DNA of 9,338 bases, taken from Roseburia sp. Lineage in GTDB: Bacteria > Bacillota > Clostridia > Lachnospirales > Lachnospiraceae. The stretch spans positions 1 through 9,338 of the forward strand of contig JAUUNJ010000078.1 in NCBI GenBank assembly GCA_030844625.1, read 5' to 3'. Under the pieces are notes generated by a model, which searched no databases, was not told where the DNA came from, and saw nothing but the letters and a program-made list of their open reading frames with translations. The position numbers and the translations under genes were made by a program. This document shows positions 1 to 8,551 of the stretch, one piece after another. The stretch's first letter is position 1. Each line of letters begins with the position of its first letter.

Positions 1-1
1 T

Positions 2-571
2 ATGGATTTTGCCAACGAATATAATGGAATGGTTATTGGAACAGGAGATATGTCGGAGCTGGCACTGGGATGGGCTACTTATAACGGAGATCATATGTCA
101 ATGTATGGTGTTAACTCGGGGGTGCCGAAAACTTTAGTCCGACATTTAGTAAAATATTTTGCAGATACATGTAATGACAAGGAATTGTCGAATATCCTGA
201 ATGATGTTCTAAAAACACCGGTAAGTCCGGAACTGTTGCCACCTAAGGATGGAAAGATTTCACAGAAGACAGAGGATCTTGTAGGACCTTATGAGCTGCA
301 TGACTTCTTTTTATATTACATTTTAAGGTTTGGGTATGCGCCTGAAAAAGTATTGTTTTTGGCAGAACAGGCATTTGACGGAGAATATGATAAAGAAACC
401 ATAGGTAAATGGCTCAGGATTTTTTACAGGCGTTTTTTTGCACAGCAGTTTAAGAGAAGTTGTCTGCCGGATGGACCGAAGGTAGGTTCTGTGGCAGTAT
501 CACCGCGAGGGGATTTAAGAATGCCCAGTGATGCCTGTGTCAGAGAATGGATGGACAGGTTGGAGAAATAG
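2..571 (+). CDS. nadE: NAD+ synthetase, glutamine-dependent (C-terminal part, 5' end outside window)
   Basis: Cytoplasmic enzyme for the last step of NAD+ synthesis: ATP-dependent amidation of nicotinic acid adenine dinucleotide. Only the last 189 residues are visible. They carry the strongly conserved synthetase stretch [20 protein letters not shown] (visible residues 13-32), then GVPKTLV, the [20 protein letters not shown] region and the C-terminal signature [20 protein letters not shown] followed by MPSDA. This C-terminal signature is typical of the large two-domain form, which has an N-terminal glutaminase (nitrilase-fold) domain; that domain would lie upstream of the window, so its presence is inferred. 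The ATG at base 2 is an internal methionine, because family members continue upstream of it. The stop TAG is at 569-571. A strong hairpin follows 46 bp later, so nadE probably ends its transcript. No frameshift or lost motif is seen in the visible part. Confidence 0.95.
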   Translation: MDFANEYNGMVIGTGDMSELALGWATYNGDHMSMYGVNSGVPKTLVRHLVKYFADTCNDKELSNILNDVLKTPVSPELLPPKDGKISQKTEDLVGPYELHDFFLYYILRFGYAPEKVLFLAEQAFDGEYDKETIGKWLRIFYRRFFAQQFKRSCLPDGPKVGSVAVSPRGDLRMPSDACVREWMDRLEK

Positions 572-617
572 CAAAATACTGGAGCGTATATGATTTTATA
601 CTATTTTCAAAATAATG

Positions 618-642
618 AAATTGCGGGCTTTGCCCGCAATTT
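618..642. terminator. Intrinsic terminator hairpin between convergent genes, probably two-way
   Basis: AAATTGCGGGC (618-628) pairs perfectly with GCCCGCAATTT (632-642) around a TTT loop, giving an 11-bp stem with a GC-rich top and an A/T base. On the plus strand the U-run (640-643) forms the 3' foot of the stem and serves nadE, ending 46 bp upstream. Read on the minus strand the same hairpin is followed by a T-rich stretch (complement of 597-617) and serves the gene ending at 691. The position between two converging genes supports a shared bidirectional role. The U-tract is short in the plus direction. Confidence 0.8.
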
Positions 643-690
643 TCACTTTGGCGAAACTGAAATATGATTTTGTCCGGTCTTTGGCAAAAT

Positions 691-1131
691 TCACTCAATT
701 GTTGCACTTTTAATTGTATCCGATATTGCATTGTAGAGAATTGCATATGTATACTGGCTGTCTTCTGCAAATTTTATATTGTCAAGGGACTGATTTGCCA
801 CAATTTGTTTGGCAATATCTTCAAATGCAGGCTGAACAAGAGGATACATGGTCGTTATTGTGTCGCTTATATTATCTACCGTGATTGAATTGATATGATT
901 GGTGTCTAAAGTGACTGTTACATCCATTGGATTTCCGTTCAATGTAATGCATGAAGTGTAAACTCCTGCCTCATATTTTCCAGAGGTTGTCTCGTCTTCT
1001 GGCTGATCCTGTCCTTTGTTGCAAAACATAAGGATTAATGAAATGACAAGAATGACACCAAGGAGAATGAATACAACGGTATATATAAGCTCCCTAAGAT
1101 GAAATACCATAAATTTTGGACTTTTTCCCAT
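691..1131 (-). CDS. Membrane-anchored protein with a degenerate FMN_bind-like extracytoplasmic domain
   Basis: A 146-residue protein that I do not recognise as a named gene. A short positively charged start (MGKSPK) precedes one hydrophobic segment (about residues 14-36, through FILLGVILVISLILMF). This suggests a signal anchor with the rest outside the membrane. A polar linker (about 39-52) leads to a domain beginning GVYTS (56-60), then a beta-rich part (MDVTVTL, INSITVDN) and a helical part ending in QIVANQSLDN (109-118) and AILYNAISDTI (130-140). This order resembles FMN_bind domains (PF04205), whose members run GxYxG, then gkIxsI, then IvxxQSxxvDxvSGATxTS, then the Ai..Av helix. Here the Gly-Ala-Thr signature is replaced by EDSQYTY (123-129), so flavin binding or covalent flavinylation is doubtful. 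The start is supported by TAAGGAG at 1137-1143, 5 bases before the ATG. It is divergent from addB and convergent with nadE. A real gene is likely; the fold call is inference. Confidence 0.8.
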   Translation of the reverse strand: MGKSPKFMVFHLRELIYTVVFILLGVILVISLILMFCNKGQDQPEDETTSGKYEAGVYTSCITLNGNPMDVTVTLDTNHINSITVDNISDTITTMYPLVQPAFEDIAKQIVANQSLDNIKFAEDSQYTYAILYNAISDTIKSATIE

Positions 1132-1229
1132 ACATACTCCTTACTTGTTGATAATAGTTATATATTTTAATCTATTAGAAAAGACAGGAAAGTATGAGTG
1201 AAACTTTTATATTTTACAGGAATATGTAC

Positions 1230-1258
1230 TTAAAACTACCCATGTTTTTTGGTATACT
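1230..1258 (+). promoter_or_regulatory. addB: Putative sigma-A promoter of the addBA operon
   Basis: The -10 box TATACT (1253-1258) is preceded by TGG (1250-1252), an extended -10 (TGn) element. A weak -35 TTAAAA (1230-1235, four of six consensus bases) lies 17 bp upstream. Transcription would begin near 1265, giving a leader of about 75 bases before the addB ATG. It lies in the only sizeable non-coding gap upstream of addB and points the right way. The extended -10 would compensate for the poor -35. This is predicted from sequence only. Confidence 0.55.
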
Positions 1259-1262
1259 AAAA
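1247..1262. promoter_or_regulatory. 16-bp near-palindrome covering the addB -10 box (possible operator)
   Basis: TTTTGGTATACTAAAA is symmetric around GTATAC with a single mismatched pair (1251/1258). It sits exactly on the predicted -10 element of addB. A bound dimeric regulator there would block the promoter, but much of the symmetry comes from a -10 box plus A/T runs, so chance is a real alternative. No matching regulator is seen in the window. Confidence 0.25.
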
Positions 1263-1339
1263 TTATTGGCATAAAGTCAGATAGATGACAGGAAAAACAG
1301 GAGTTTGTGCTGGTATCATTGAAGTTTTAGGAGGAAAGA

Positions 1340-4300
1340 ATGGCATTACAGTTTATAGTAGGAAGAGCAGGCTCGGGAAAATCACATATTTTATATAAAA
1401 AGATGATTGATGCGTCTGAAATAAATAAGAATAAAAATTTTATTGCCGTGGTTCCTGAGCAATATTCAATGGAAACTCAGAAGGAAATTCTGACGCTCCA
1501 TTCCAGAAAGGGAAGTTTTAACATTGAAGTTACCAGTATGACCCGATTGGCGTATACCGTGTTTGAGGAGCAGGGAGTCAGCGGATATAAGGTGATGGAT
1601 GACTTGGGAAAGACTCTTGTTATGCGAAAGGTATTGGAAGACTGTAAAAAAGATCTGATTATATATAGAGATAAGACTGCCATGCCTGGATTTGCTGAGA
1701 AGATGAAGATGGTTGTATCAGAATTTAAGCAGTATGGCATAGGCAGAGATGAGTTAAGGAACATGAGAAAAACTGCTCAGTCCAGACCGGCATTAAAACA
1801 TAAGCTAAAGGATGTTGAAGTTATTTACAATGCATTTAACGATTATATGAATGAAAAGATGATTACGGCAGAAGATGTGTTGAATATTTTCTGTGAGCAT
1901 ATTTCCGGTTCCGAATTTATTAAAAATACATACTTTTTCTTTGATGGATTCACAGGTTTTACCCCGTCCCAGTATCGGGTTATGGAATTGTTAATGGAAC
2001 ATTCAGCGGGGGTCTGTGTGGCAGTTACTCTTCCCGATGATGAAAGTGATTTTAGTGATTGTAATAAATTTGAACTTTTTAGTCTGAGTAAAGAAACAAT
2101 ACTCAAACTAAAAACACTTGCACAAAAGAATGGCGTGAAAATTGAAAACACGATTATAGCAGGGCAAGGACAAAAACCATATAGAATTAGAGAAAATCAG
2201 GAACTGTGTTTTCTTGAAAAAAATATATTCAGAAATAAAATAATAAAGAAATATGACAAGGACTGTCAGGCAATAGAAATTCATTCTTTATCCAATCCTC
2301 ATGCAGAGGCAGAGTATGTAGCAGGCCGGATATCTCATCTGGTAGTGAATCAGGGCTACCGATATAATGATATTGCTGTCATTACTGGTGATATGGAGGG
2401 ATATTACAGATATCTGGAGGAAGACTTTAACAGATATGATATCCCAGCCTTTATTGACCATAAGAGAAACATTTCATCTAACCCTTTTGTGGATGGAATT
2501 AAGGCAGCAATTGAACTTATAGAAAAAGATTTTTCCTACGAATCCGTATTTCACATGATAAGGCTGGGCTTTATGGACATTGACAGAAAGACAGCGGATT
2601 TGATGGAAAATTATGTGTTACAGTCAGGCAGGCGTGGGTTTAAAAGTTATAGTCAGAAATGGGAAAAATGTTATAAAGGAATGAATCAGGAAAATCTTTT
2701 GCTGATCAATATGGGAAGAGAAAAACTTTTGAATATAATGAAGCCGCTGCGGGAGGGGCTGAAAAATAAGAACGGTTCCGTTTTAGATTACACAAAGGCA
2801 GTGTACCGGTTTATATTATCCCAGAACATGCAGAAAAAGATTGATGATTATGCCTGTATGTTTCAGGAACAGGGGAAATTAAGTCTTGCAAAAGAATATG
2901 AGCAGGCATATGCCGCTATTATTTCCGTGCTGGATAAAATTACTGCGCTGATGGGAGATGAAAATTTATCCATTCAGGAATATAAACAGATTCTGCAGGC
3001 AGGATTTGAAAGTGTTAAGGTGGGAATTATTCCACCGGGACTGGATACGGTAATGGTGGGAGATATTCAGAGAACACGATTAAAGGACACTAAGAAGATT
3101 ATATTTTTTATTGGCGTAAATGACGGAATTATACCGGGAGGCGGTGTGAGCGGTGGTGTGATAACGGACAGTGACCGGGAGTTTCTGGAAACCAAAGATT
3201 ATGTGCTGGCACCAACGGCAAGGGACAACGTGTTTAAGCAAAGGTTATATTTGTATTCTCTGCTTGCAAAACCCACGGAAAAAATCTGCATGACTTTTAG
3301 TAAATCCGGATCAGATGGAAGTATCCGAAGAAAGTCCTATTTAATCAGTACAATACAAAATCTGTTTTCCAAGTTGCAGATTGTGGAAACTGAAGATCAG
3401 AAGATTGATATTTCTCATATTACTAATAAAGATGCTGCCCTTAATTATGTGGCAGAGAATATGTGGGAATACCGTTTCCACCATAATGACAATATGTTTG
3501 AACAGATATGCTCTGTTCTGATGCAAAATCCTAAGGATAGAGAAAAAATAGAACAGATGGCAGACGGAACTTTTTATAAGAGTGAAAGACCGGAATTGAA
3601 AGCGGAAATCGCCAGAATGCTGTATGGAACCAGGGAAAATATTGGAATTACAAGATTGGAGCGGTTTGCGGCATGTGCATATTCCCAATTTCTGAATAAT
3701 GGATTAAAGTTGGGAGAACGGAAAAAATTTGAAATTGCAGCATTTGATATTGGAAATCTATATCATGATGCAATTGACAGATATTTTAGAAAAGTACAGG
3801 ACGAAAATATAGCATGGGAAAATCTGGATGCCGGTATAAGCAGGCAAATAATCCATAAGTGCGTGGAAACCGTTATGGAAGAGTATGATAATGACGCTCT
3901 AAGCGGCACGGCAAGAAATCTGTTTATTAAAAATCAGGTCAGGGAGACTGCGGAAAGAACTGTGGATGTACTGGTAAAACATATTAAGTCGGGGAAATTT
4001 GTTCCGGCAGAATATGAGCTGCAGGTTGCTCATGGGCGTATTGACAGAGTAGATACCCTGCAAAAAGAGGGGAAATTATACGTTAAGGTAATTGACTATA
4101 AATCCGGAAATAAGAAATTCAGCATCAGTGACACATTTATGGGGCTGCAGATGCAGTTGATGGTTTATCTGAAAGATGCGGTAGATTATGAAAAGAAAAA
4201 GAATCCGGACAAGAATGTTCTTCCGGCAGGTGGATTATATTTTCATATCCATGATCCATACGTGGAAAAGCCTGATTTTGGTAAAATTATTTCAGATTAC

Positions 4301-4792
4301 AGAAAAGAAAATCCTGATTCCACACTGGATGACGAAAGTATAAAGGCTCAGGCAGTTAAAAATGTACAGTATAAGCAATTCCGAATGACGGGAATGGTCA
4401 ATTCTGATTTAGATATTGTAAGGCTGATGGATCAGCAGGTGTTTGAAAAAAGGGGAACATCGGATATTTTACCGGTATCTTCTGTAAAATCAGGACTTAG
4501 CAGCAGCAGTCAGGTTCTGGACAGTCAGATGTATTCTAAGTTTATTGATTATGTTTCTCATAAGGCAGAGGATATGAAAGAACAGATTATAGAAGGGAAT
4601 ATTGCCATTAATCCGGTAGATGGTGCCTGCGACTATTGTCCATATGGCAGTGTATGCAGGTTTGACAGGAAACTGGGAGATAAGTACAGAGATGTGGAAA
4701 AAATCACATTAAATGATATGAAAGAGATTCTGAGTGAAGAGAAAGTAAAGGAACAGACGAAGGAAGAGCAAGCAGAAAAGAATATTAAATGA
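1340..4792 (+). CDS. addB: ATP-dependent helicase/deoxyribonuclease AddAB, subunit B
   Basis: AddB, 1150 residues, close to the Bacillus subtilis protein (about 1166). With AddA it resects double-strand DNA ends to make 3' single-stranded tails for RecA. In characterised Firmicutes complexes AddB has a helicase-like region lacking motor activity that helps recognise Chi, and a nuclease that cuts the 5'-ended strand. Seen here: Walker A GRAGSGKS (8-15); the FDGF segment at 201-204 where a Walker B would be; QRTR (577-580) and GVNDG (592-596) of the helicase-like core; nuclease motifs GNLYHDAI (H809), GRIDRVD (D902), VIDYKSG (D919, K921) and GLQMQL (Q937). Four cysteines, C779 and C1097-x2-C1100-x5-C1106, match the spacing of the AddB iron-sulphur cluster that staples the nuclease domain. 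The tail after about 1130 is charged and probably disordered. The start is clear: AGGAGG at 1329-1334, 5 bases before the ATG. It is the first gene of a likely addB-addA-S66 operon, and all key residues are intact. Confidence 0.97.
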   Translation: MALQFIVGRAGSGKSHILYKKMIDASEINKNKNFIAVVPEQYSMETQKEILTLHSRKGSFNIEVTSMTRLAYTVFEEQGVSGYKVMDDLGKTLVMRKVLEDCKKDLIIYRDKTAMPGFAEKMKMVVSEFKQYGIGRDELRNMRKTAQSRPALKHKLKDVEVIYNAFNDYMNEKMITAEDVLNIFCEHISGSEFIKNTYFFFDGFTGFTPSQYRVMELLMEHSAGVCVAVTLPDDESDFSDCNKFELFSLSKETILKLKTLAQKNGVKIENTIIAGQGQKPYRIRENQELCFLEKNIFRNKIIKKYDKDCQAIEIHSLSNPHAEAEYVAGRISHLVVNQGYRYNDIAVITGDMEGYYRYLEEDFNRYDIPAFIDHKRNISSNPFVDGIKAAIELIEKDFSYESVFHMIRLGFMDIDRKTADLMENYVLQSGRRGFKSYSQKWEKCYKGMNQENLLLINMGREKLLNIMKPLREGLKNKNGSVLDYTKAVYRFILSQNMQKKIDDYACMFQEQGKLSLAKEYEQAYAAIISVLDKITALMGDENLSIQEYKQILQAGFESVKVGIIPPGLDTVMVGDIQRTRLKDTKKIIFFIGVNDGIIPGGGVSGGVITDSDREFLETKDYVLAPTARDNVFKQRLYLYSLLAKPTEKICMTFSKSGSDGSIRRKSYLISTIQNLFSKLQIVETEDQKIDISHITNKDAALNYVAENMWEYRFHHNDNMFEQICSVLMQNPKDREKIEQMADGTFYKSERPELKAEIARMLYGTRENIGITRLERFAACAYSQFLNNGLKLGERKKFEIAAFDIGNLYHDAIDRYFRKVQDENIAWENLDAGISRQIIHKCVETVMEEYDNDALSGTARNLFIKNQVRETAERTVDVLVKHIKSGKFVPAEYELQVAHGRIDRVDTLQKEGKLYVKVIDYKSGNKKFSISDTFMGLQMQLMVYLKDAVDYEKKKNPDKNVLPAGGLYFHIHDPYVEKPDFGKIISDYRKENPDSTLDDESIKAQAVKNVQYKQFRMTGMVNSDLDIVRLMDQQVFEKRGTSDILPVSSVKSGLSSSSQVLDSQMYSKFIDYVSHKAEDMKEQIIEGNIAINPVDGACDYCPYGSVCRFDRKLGDKYRDVEKITLNDMKEILSEEKVKEQTKEEQAEKNIK

Positions 4793-4804
4793 GTGCAGTG
4801 GAAT

Positions 4805-4808
4805 GGAG
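4805..4808 (+). promoter_or_regulatory. addA: Ribosome binding site that selects the addA start at 4815
   Basis: GGAG at 4805-4808 lies 6 bases before the ATG at 4815. The in-frame ATG at 4803, four codons earlier, overlaps this site and has no well-spaced Shine-Dalgarno of its own (only GGA touching the codon). The 4815 start also places the conserved WTDKQ Q-motif at residues 3-7, as is usual in AddA proteins. Confidence 0.7.
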
Positions 4809-4814
4809 ATTGAT

Positions 4815-7800
4815 ATGCAGTGGACAGATAAACAGTTAGATGTAATAAATACAAGAGGCAGAAACATTCTTGTCTCAGCGGCAGCCGGTTCGGGAAAGAC
4901 TGCTGTATTGGTTGAGCGTATCATAAGAATGGTAACGGATTCGGATTGCCCGACAGATATTGACCAGCTTCTGGTTGTAACTTTTACCAGGGCTGCGGCA
5001 TCTGAAATGAGAGAAAGAATCAGGGAAAGACTGGAAAAACTGGCTGAAAAAAATCCTGGGGATGTCAATATCCAGAAACAGCTTTCTTTTATTCATAATG
5101 CCCGCATTACTACAATTGACAGTTTTTGCGCCAGTGTGGTAAGAGAGAATTTTGACAGAATTGACTTGGATCCGAATTATAGAATTGCAGATGAAACAGA
5201 AATAGAAATGTTAAAGTCAGATGTGATGGAAGACATGCTTGAAGAATACTATGAGAAATCAGAACCGGAATTTATTCATCTGGCAGAGCAGTATTCTTCC
5301 GGAAAATTGTCTGATAACATCAGCGAGTTAATGAATCTGTTATATAAACATGCATCCGGTCATTACAATCCTGAAAAATGGATTGAAAAATGTGTGGACA
5401 GTTACAATATTTTAAGTGTGGAAGAACTGGAAAGTTCAGAATGGATGCAGATGCTTCTGGCAAATCTGAGGAAGCAGATGGAAGGCTGGATAGACAATTT
5501 GAATGTGGCAATCAGCATATCGGAAAGTGCGGACGGACCGAAGGTGGGAGAAAAACTGCAACAGATGATTGAGCTGATAGAATGTGTGAAGAATTCCGAT
5601 ACATATGATGGTATGAGAAATGCCATTTTGAATATTGGAACCATAACGTTAAGAGCGGTAAAAGACTGTGATGAGACAAAAAAACAGCAGGTATCATCTA
5701 TTAAGAAAAATGTGGCTGACTCCATAAAAAAGATGAGGGAGGATTACTTTTATCAGGATATGGATGCCATGTTTGAAGATATGAAGGGCGCCAGATCCAG
5801 TGTGGAAATGATTGTTAAGCTTACCTTGGATTTTATGGAAAGATTTCAGAGGGAAAAATCTGAAAAGGGAATTATTGATTTTTCAGACCAGGCACATTAT
5901 GCCTTGAATATATTGAATGATGAGGATGAAAATGGAGATCTGATTCCGTCGGAAACAGCCAGACAAATGGCATTGCAGTTTAGGGAAATCATGATTGATG
6001 AATATCAGGACAGTAACTATATTCAGGAGGCAATTCTCTCCAGCGTGGCAGGGGGATATGGATGCGGTAATATGTTTATGGTGGGAGATGTGAAGCAGAG
6101 CATTTATCGTTTCCGGCAGGCAGAGCCCAAACTGTTTCTTGGAAAATATGATACCTATCCGGAGGACTTGAATGCCGATAACTGCAAGATAATCCTTGAC
6201 AAAAATTTCAGAAGCAGAAAAGAAGTCATCGACAGTGTAAATTTTATTTTTGATTTTATTATGCACAGACAAGTAGGAGGAATTGATTATAAAAACGGTA
6301 ACCAGCTTGAGTTGGGAGCAGATTATGATAATCCTCCCCAAAATCAGGATAATCGGGCAGAGTTTATTATGATTGAGGGAGATGAGAAAAAAATTGAGGC
6401 AGAGTATGTTGCGCAGAAAATAAGAGAGATTACAGATCCGGTCTGCGGAATGAAAATCACGGAAAAGGGAGGAATGCGCCCGGTCAGATATGGTGACATA
6501 GCAATTCTTTTGCGAAGTATGAAAGGGGTCAGCGAAATCTATCAGGAACAGTTAGATAATAACGGAGTCCCTGCATTTGCGGAGACAAAAACAGGATACT
6601 ATCAGGCAATGGAGGTGAGAACCTTATTAAGCATGCTTTCTATTATAGATAACCCCCGTCAGGATATTCCTCTTGCAGCAGTAATGGTCAGCCCTATGTT
6701 TGGTTTTTCTTCTGATGAACTGGCACAGATCAAGGCAGAAAATATCTGTGAATGCCTGTATGATCATGTGGAAACTTATGGGGAAACGGGAAGAGATGAA
6801 ACGCTGAAACGTAAAGTGACAGAGTTTCTTGAAATGTTGAATAAGTTCAGGGATATGGTCCCCTATACAAGTGTATATGAAATCATTAATTCTATTTTGG
6901 CGGAGACAGGATATGATTATTACATAAAGGCGATGGTTAATGGCAAAAAGAGATATCTTAATATTCAGGCATTAAAGGAAAAGGCGGCAGCTTACGATCA
7001 GATTAGTTATAAGGGATTGTTTAACTTTATCCGATATGTTGAAAAACTGCAGTATATGGCAAAAGATGATGGTGAGGCATCATCCGTAAGCGAGAATGAT
7101 AATATTGTACATATTATGTCCATACATAAAAGTAAGGGATTACAGTTTCCTGTAGTGTTTGTATGTAATACGGCTGCCGGTGCAAAAAATGACACAGATA
7201 AAGTGGTGGCGGATGATAAGGGCAATATCGGGATAGACTATATTGATAGCCAATTAAAAGTAAAATCCCCTACAATTCTTAAGAAAGCTATAAAACTAAA
7301 AAATAAAGAAGAGGATGTGGCTGAGAGACTCCGGATTTTATATGTGGCCCTGACAAGGGCAAAAGAAAAACTTTTTATTACCGGAATGGATAAGGATGTG
7401 GAAAAAACCGCATTGGATTTTGCCAACAGCAGGTATGAGAAAAATGAGTTTATGTCTTACAATCAGCTTGTAGGTGGGAAAAATCTTATGGAATGGATTG
7501 GAAAAACCATAGGAAAGAATAAGGCATTTGTTGACATAACGGGAGAATATGAATTTGATCCGGAATTAAAAAATAATATGTATGATAGGGAATGTAATGT
7601 GAAGGTAAAAACTGTTTTTCCGGATGAAATTATATTTACCGGAGTACAGGAAGAAATGACGGATGAAATAAGAAGAGAAACTCTGAGATTATTGGAAAGT
7701 CCGTCCATTGTAGATGATGATACAAGAGAATTACTAAATGGATATTTTGCTTATGAATATCCGTTCCGTCAGGATATTATGTTACATTCCAAAGCAAGTG

Positions 7801-8510
7801 TAACGGAGATTAAAAAGCAGAGCATGGCATATGAAGAGGAACAGGATGGATTTGCCATGTATGGGGAAACTCCGGAAGCAGGTCATAAGAAAATAAAGGT
7901 TATAAATAATGCAGATAATCAGGAGGCAGAACTTCCGGAAATCATTCCCGGTTTTGCAGGGAATGGGGAACAAAGGCTTTCCAGTGCCCAGAGGGGAACT
8001 GCTTATCACAGAGTTTTTGAATTGCTCGATATGAATATGAAAGTGTACAGTGAAAAAAGTATACGGCAGATGATTGAGGGATTCGTAGATTCGGGAATGA
8101 TGGACAGAACAGATGCAGATTCTGTTGATATGAAAGATGTGGTAAGATTTACGGAAACGGATTTGTTCCGGCGGATGAGAGAGGCGCATAGCAAAGGAAA
8201 ATTGTTTAGAGAGCAGAAATTTCTTATGGGAGTACCTGCAAAAGAAATCTATAGCAATTCTTCTTCGGAGGAAATGATGATTATTCAGGGAATTATTGAT
8301 GTCTGTTTTATTGAAAATGGAAAGTATGTGATTGCTGATTATAAGACAGACAGAGTAAGGCATCTGGAGGAACTGGAAGAAAGGTATCACGTTCAGTTGG
8401 AGTGTTACAAGAAGGCAATCCAGCAGATATCGAATCAGGATGTGTCTGAAATGATTATTTATTCAGTAACTCTTGGTGCAGAAAAAACAATTGAAAATAA
8501 AGAAGCGTAA
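4815..8510 (+). CDS. addA: ATP-dependent helicase/deoxyribonuclease AddAB, subunit A
   Basis: AddA, 1231 residues from the chosen start, almost the same length as B. subtilis AddA (about 1232). It is the 3'-5' SF1A motor of AddAB, with a RecB-type nuclease that cuts the 3'-ended strand. Motifs in order: Q motif WTDKQ (3-7); Walker A AAAGSGKT (22-29); Ia TFTRAAASEM (56-65); TIDSFC (100-105); Walker B IDEYQD (394-399); III GDVKQSIYRFR (424-434); IV LDKNFRSR (461-468); V SIHKSKGLQF (from 769); VI LYVALTRAK (842-850). Nuclease domain: AYHRVFELLD (H1065), QGIIDV (D1162), IADYKTD (D1175, K1177), and Q1194/Y1198 in YHVQLECY. D1175 corresponds to the known catalytic Asp of the DYKTD motif. All ATPase and nuclease residues are present, so the enzyme should be active. 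It starts 22 bp after the addB stop, consistent with co-transcription and 1:1 assembly. A longer start at 4803 is possible but has a poorer ribosome site. Confidence 0.97.
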   Translation: MQWTDKQLDVINTRGRNILVSAAAGSGKTAVLVERIIRMVTDSDCPTDIDQLLVVTFTRAAASEMRERIRERLEKLAEKNPGDVNIQKQLSFIHNARITTIDSFCASVVRENFDRIDLDPNYRIADETEIEMLKSDVMEDMLEEYYEKSEPEFIHLAEQYSSGKLSDNISELMNLLYKHASGHYNPEKWIEKCVDSYNILSVEELESSEWMQMLLANLRKQMEGWIDNLNVAISISESADGPKVGEKLQQMIELIECVKNSDTYDGMRNAILNIGTITLRAVKDCDETKKQQVSSIKKNVADSIKKMREDYFYQDMDAMFEDMKGARSSVEMIVKLTLDFMERFQREKSEKGIIDFSDQAHYALNILNDEDENGDLIPSETARQMALQFREIMIDEYQDSNYIQEAILSSVAGGYGCGNMFMVGDVKQSIYRFRQAEPKLFLGKYDTYPEDLNADNCKIILDKNFRSRKEVIDSVNFIFDFIMHRQVGGIDYKNGNQLELGADYDNPPQNQDNRAEFIMIEGDEKKIEAEYVAQKIREITDPVCGMKITEKGGMRPVRYGDIAILLRSMKGVSEIYQEQLDNNGVPAFAETKTGYYQAMEVRTLLSMLSIIDNPRQDIPLAAVMVSPMFGFSSDELAQIKAENICECLYDHVETYGETGRDETLKRKVTEFLEMLNKFRDMVPYTSVYEIINSILAETGYDYYIKAMVNGKKRYLNIQALKEKAAAYDQISYKGLFNFIRYVEKLQYMAKDDGEASSVSENDNIVHIMSIHKSKGLQFPVVFVCNTAAGAKNDTDKVVADDKGNIGIDYIDSQLKVKSPTILKKAIKLKNKEEDVAERLRILYVALTRAKEKLFITGMDKDVEKTALDFANSRYEKNEFMSYNQLVGGKNLMEWIGKTIGKNKAFVDITGEYEFDPELKNNMYDRECNVKVKTVFPDEIIFTGVQEEMTDEIRRETLRLLESPSIVDDDTRELLNGYFAYEYPFRQDIMLHSKASVTEIKKQSMAYEEEQDGFAMYGETPEAGHKKIKVINNADNQEAELPEIIPGFAGNGEQRLSSAQRGTAYHRVFELLDMNMKVYSEKSIRQMIEGFVDSGMMDRTDADSVDMKDVVRFTETDLFRRMREAHSKGKLFREQKFLMGVPAKEIYSNSSSEEMMIIQGIIDVCFIENGKYVIADYKTDRVRHLEELEERYHVQLECYKKAIQQISNQDVSEMIIYSVTLGAEKTIENKEA

Positions 8511-8551
8511 ATGTGAAGAAATAATAGTGTTATTATCAAAGGAGATATTAA

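Noticed and set aside
667..690. Second stem ATTTTGTC / GGCAAAAT right after the minus-strand gene's stop
   Set aside because: The eight pairs include a wobble that becomes a C-A mismatch on the strand that would be transcribed, and no U-run follows; the hairpin at 618-642 is a far better terminator.
540..770. Minus-strand open frame over the nadE end and the terminator
   Set aside because: It runs through the terminator hairpin and both neighbouring gene ends, with no ribosome site and no recognisable protein features.
664..888. Plus-strand open frame of 74 codons between nadE and addB
   Set aside because: It lies opposite the minus-strand membrane protein, has no ribosome site and a Cys/Ile-rich composition typical of an antisense shadow.
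1265..1339. Riboswitch or structured leader upstream of addB
   Set aside because: The predicted leader is only about 75 bases and shows no strong stem, anti-terminator pair or known riboswitch core.
5883..6341. Minus-strand open frame of 152 codons inside addA
   Set aside because: It is fully antisense to the conserved motif II-IV region of addA; its length reflects codon bias of the real gene. The same holds for the 202-codon antisense frame at 7782-8390.
1340..8510. AGCGG pentamers in addBA as Chi sites
   Set aside because: AGCGG is the B. subtilis Chi sequence, but the Chi of this organism is unknown and a 5-mer occurs often by chance; nothing can be concluded from one window.
8521..8536. 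Hairpin ATAATA-GTGT-TATTAT between addA and the S66 gene
   Set aside because: Only six A-T pairs, too weak for a terminator and without a U-run after it; it sits just before the ribosome site and is more likely chance in AT-rich DNA.
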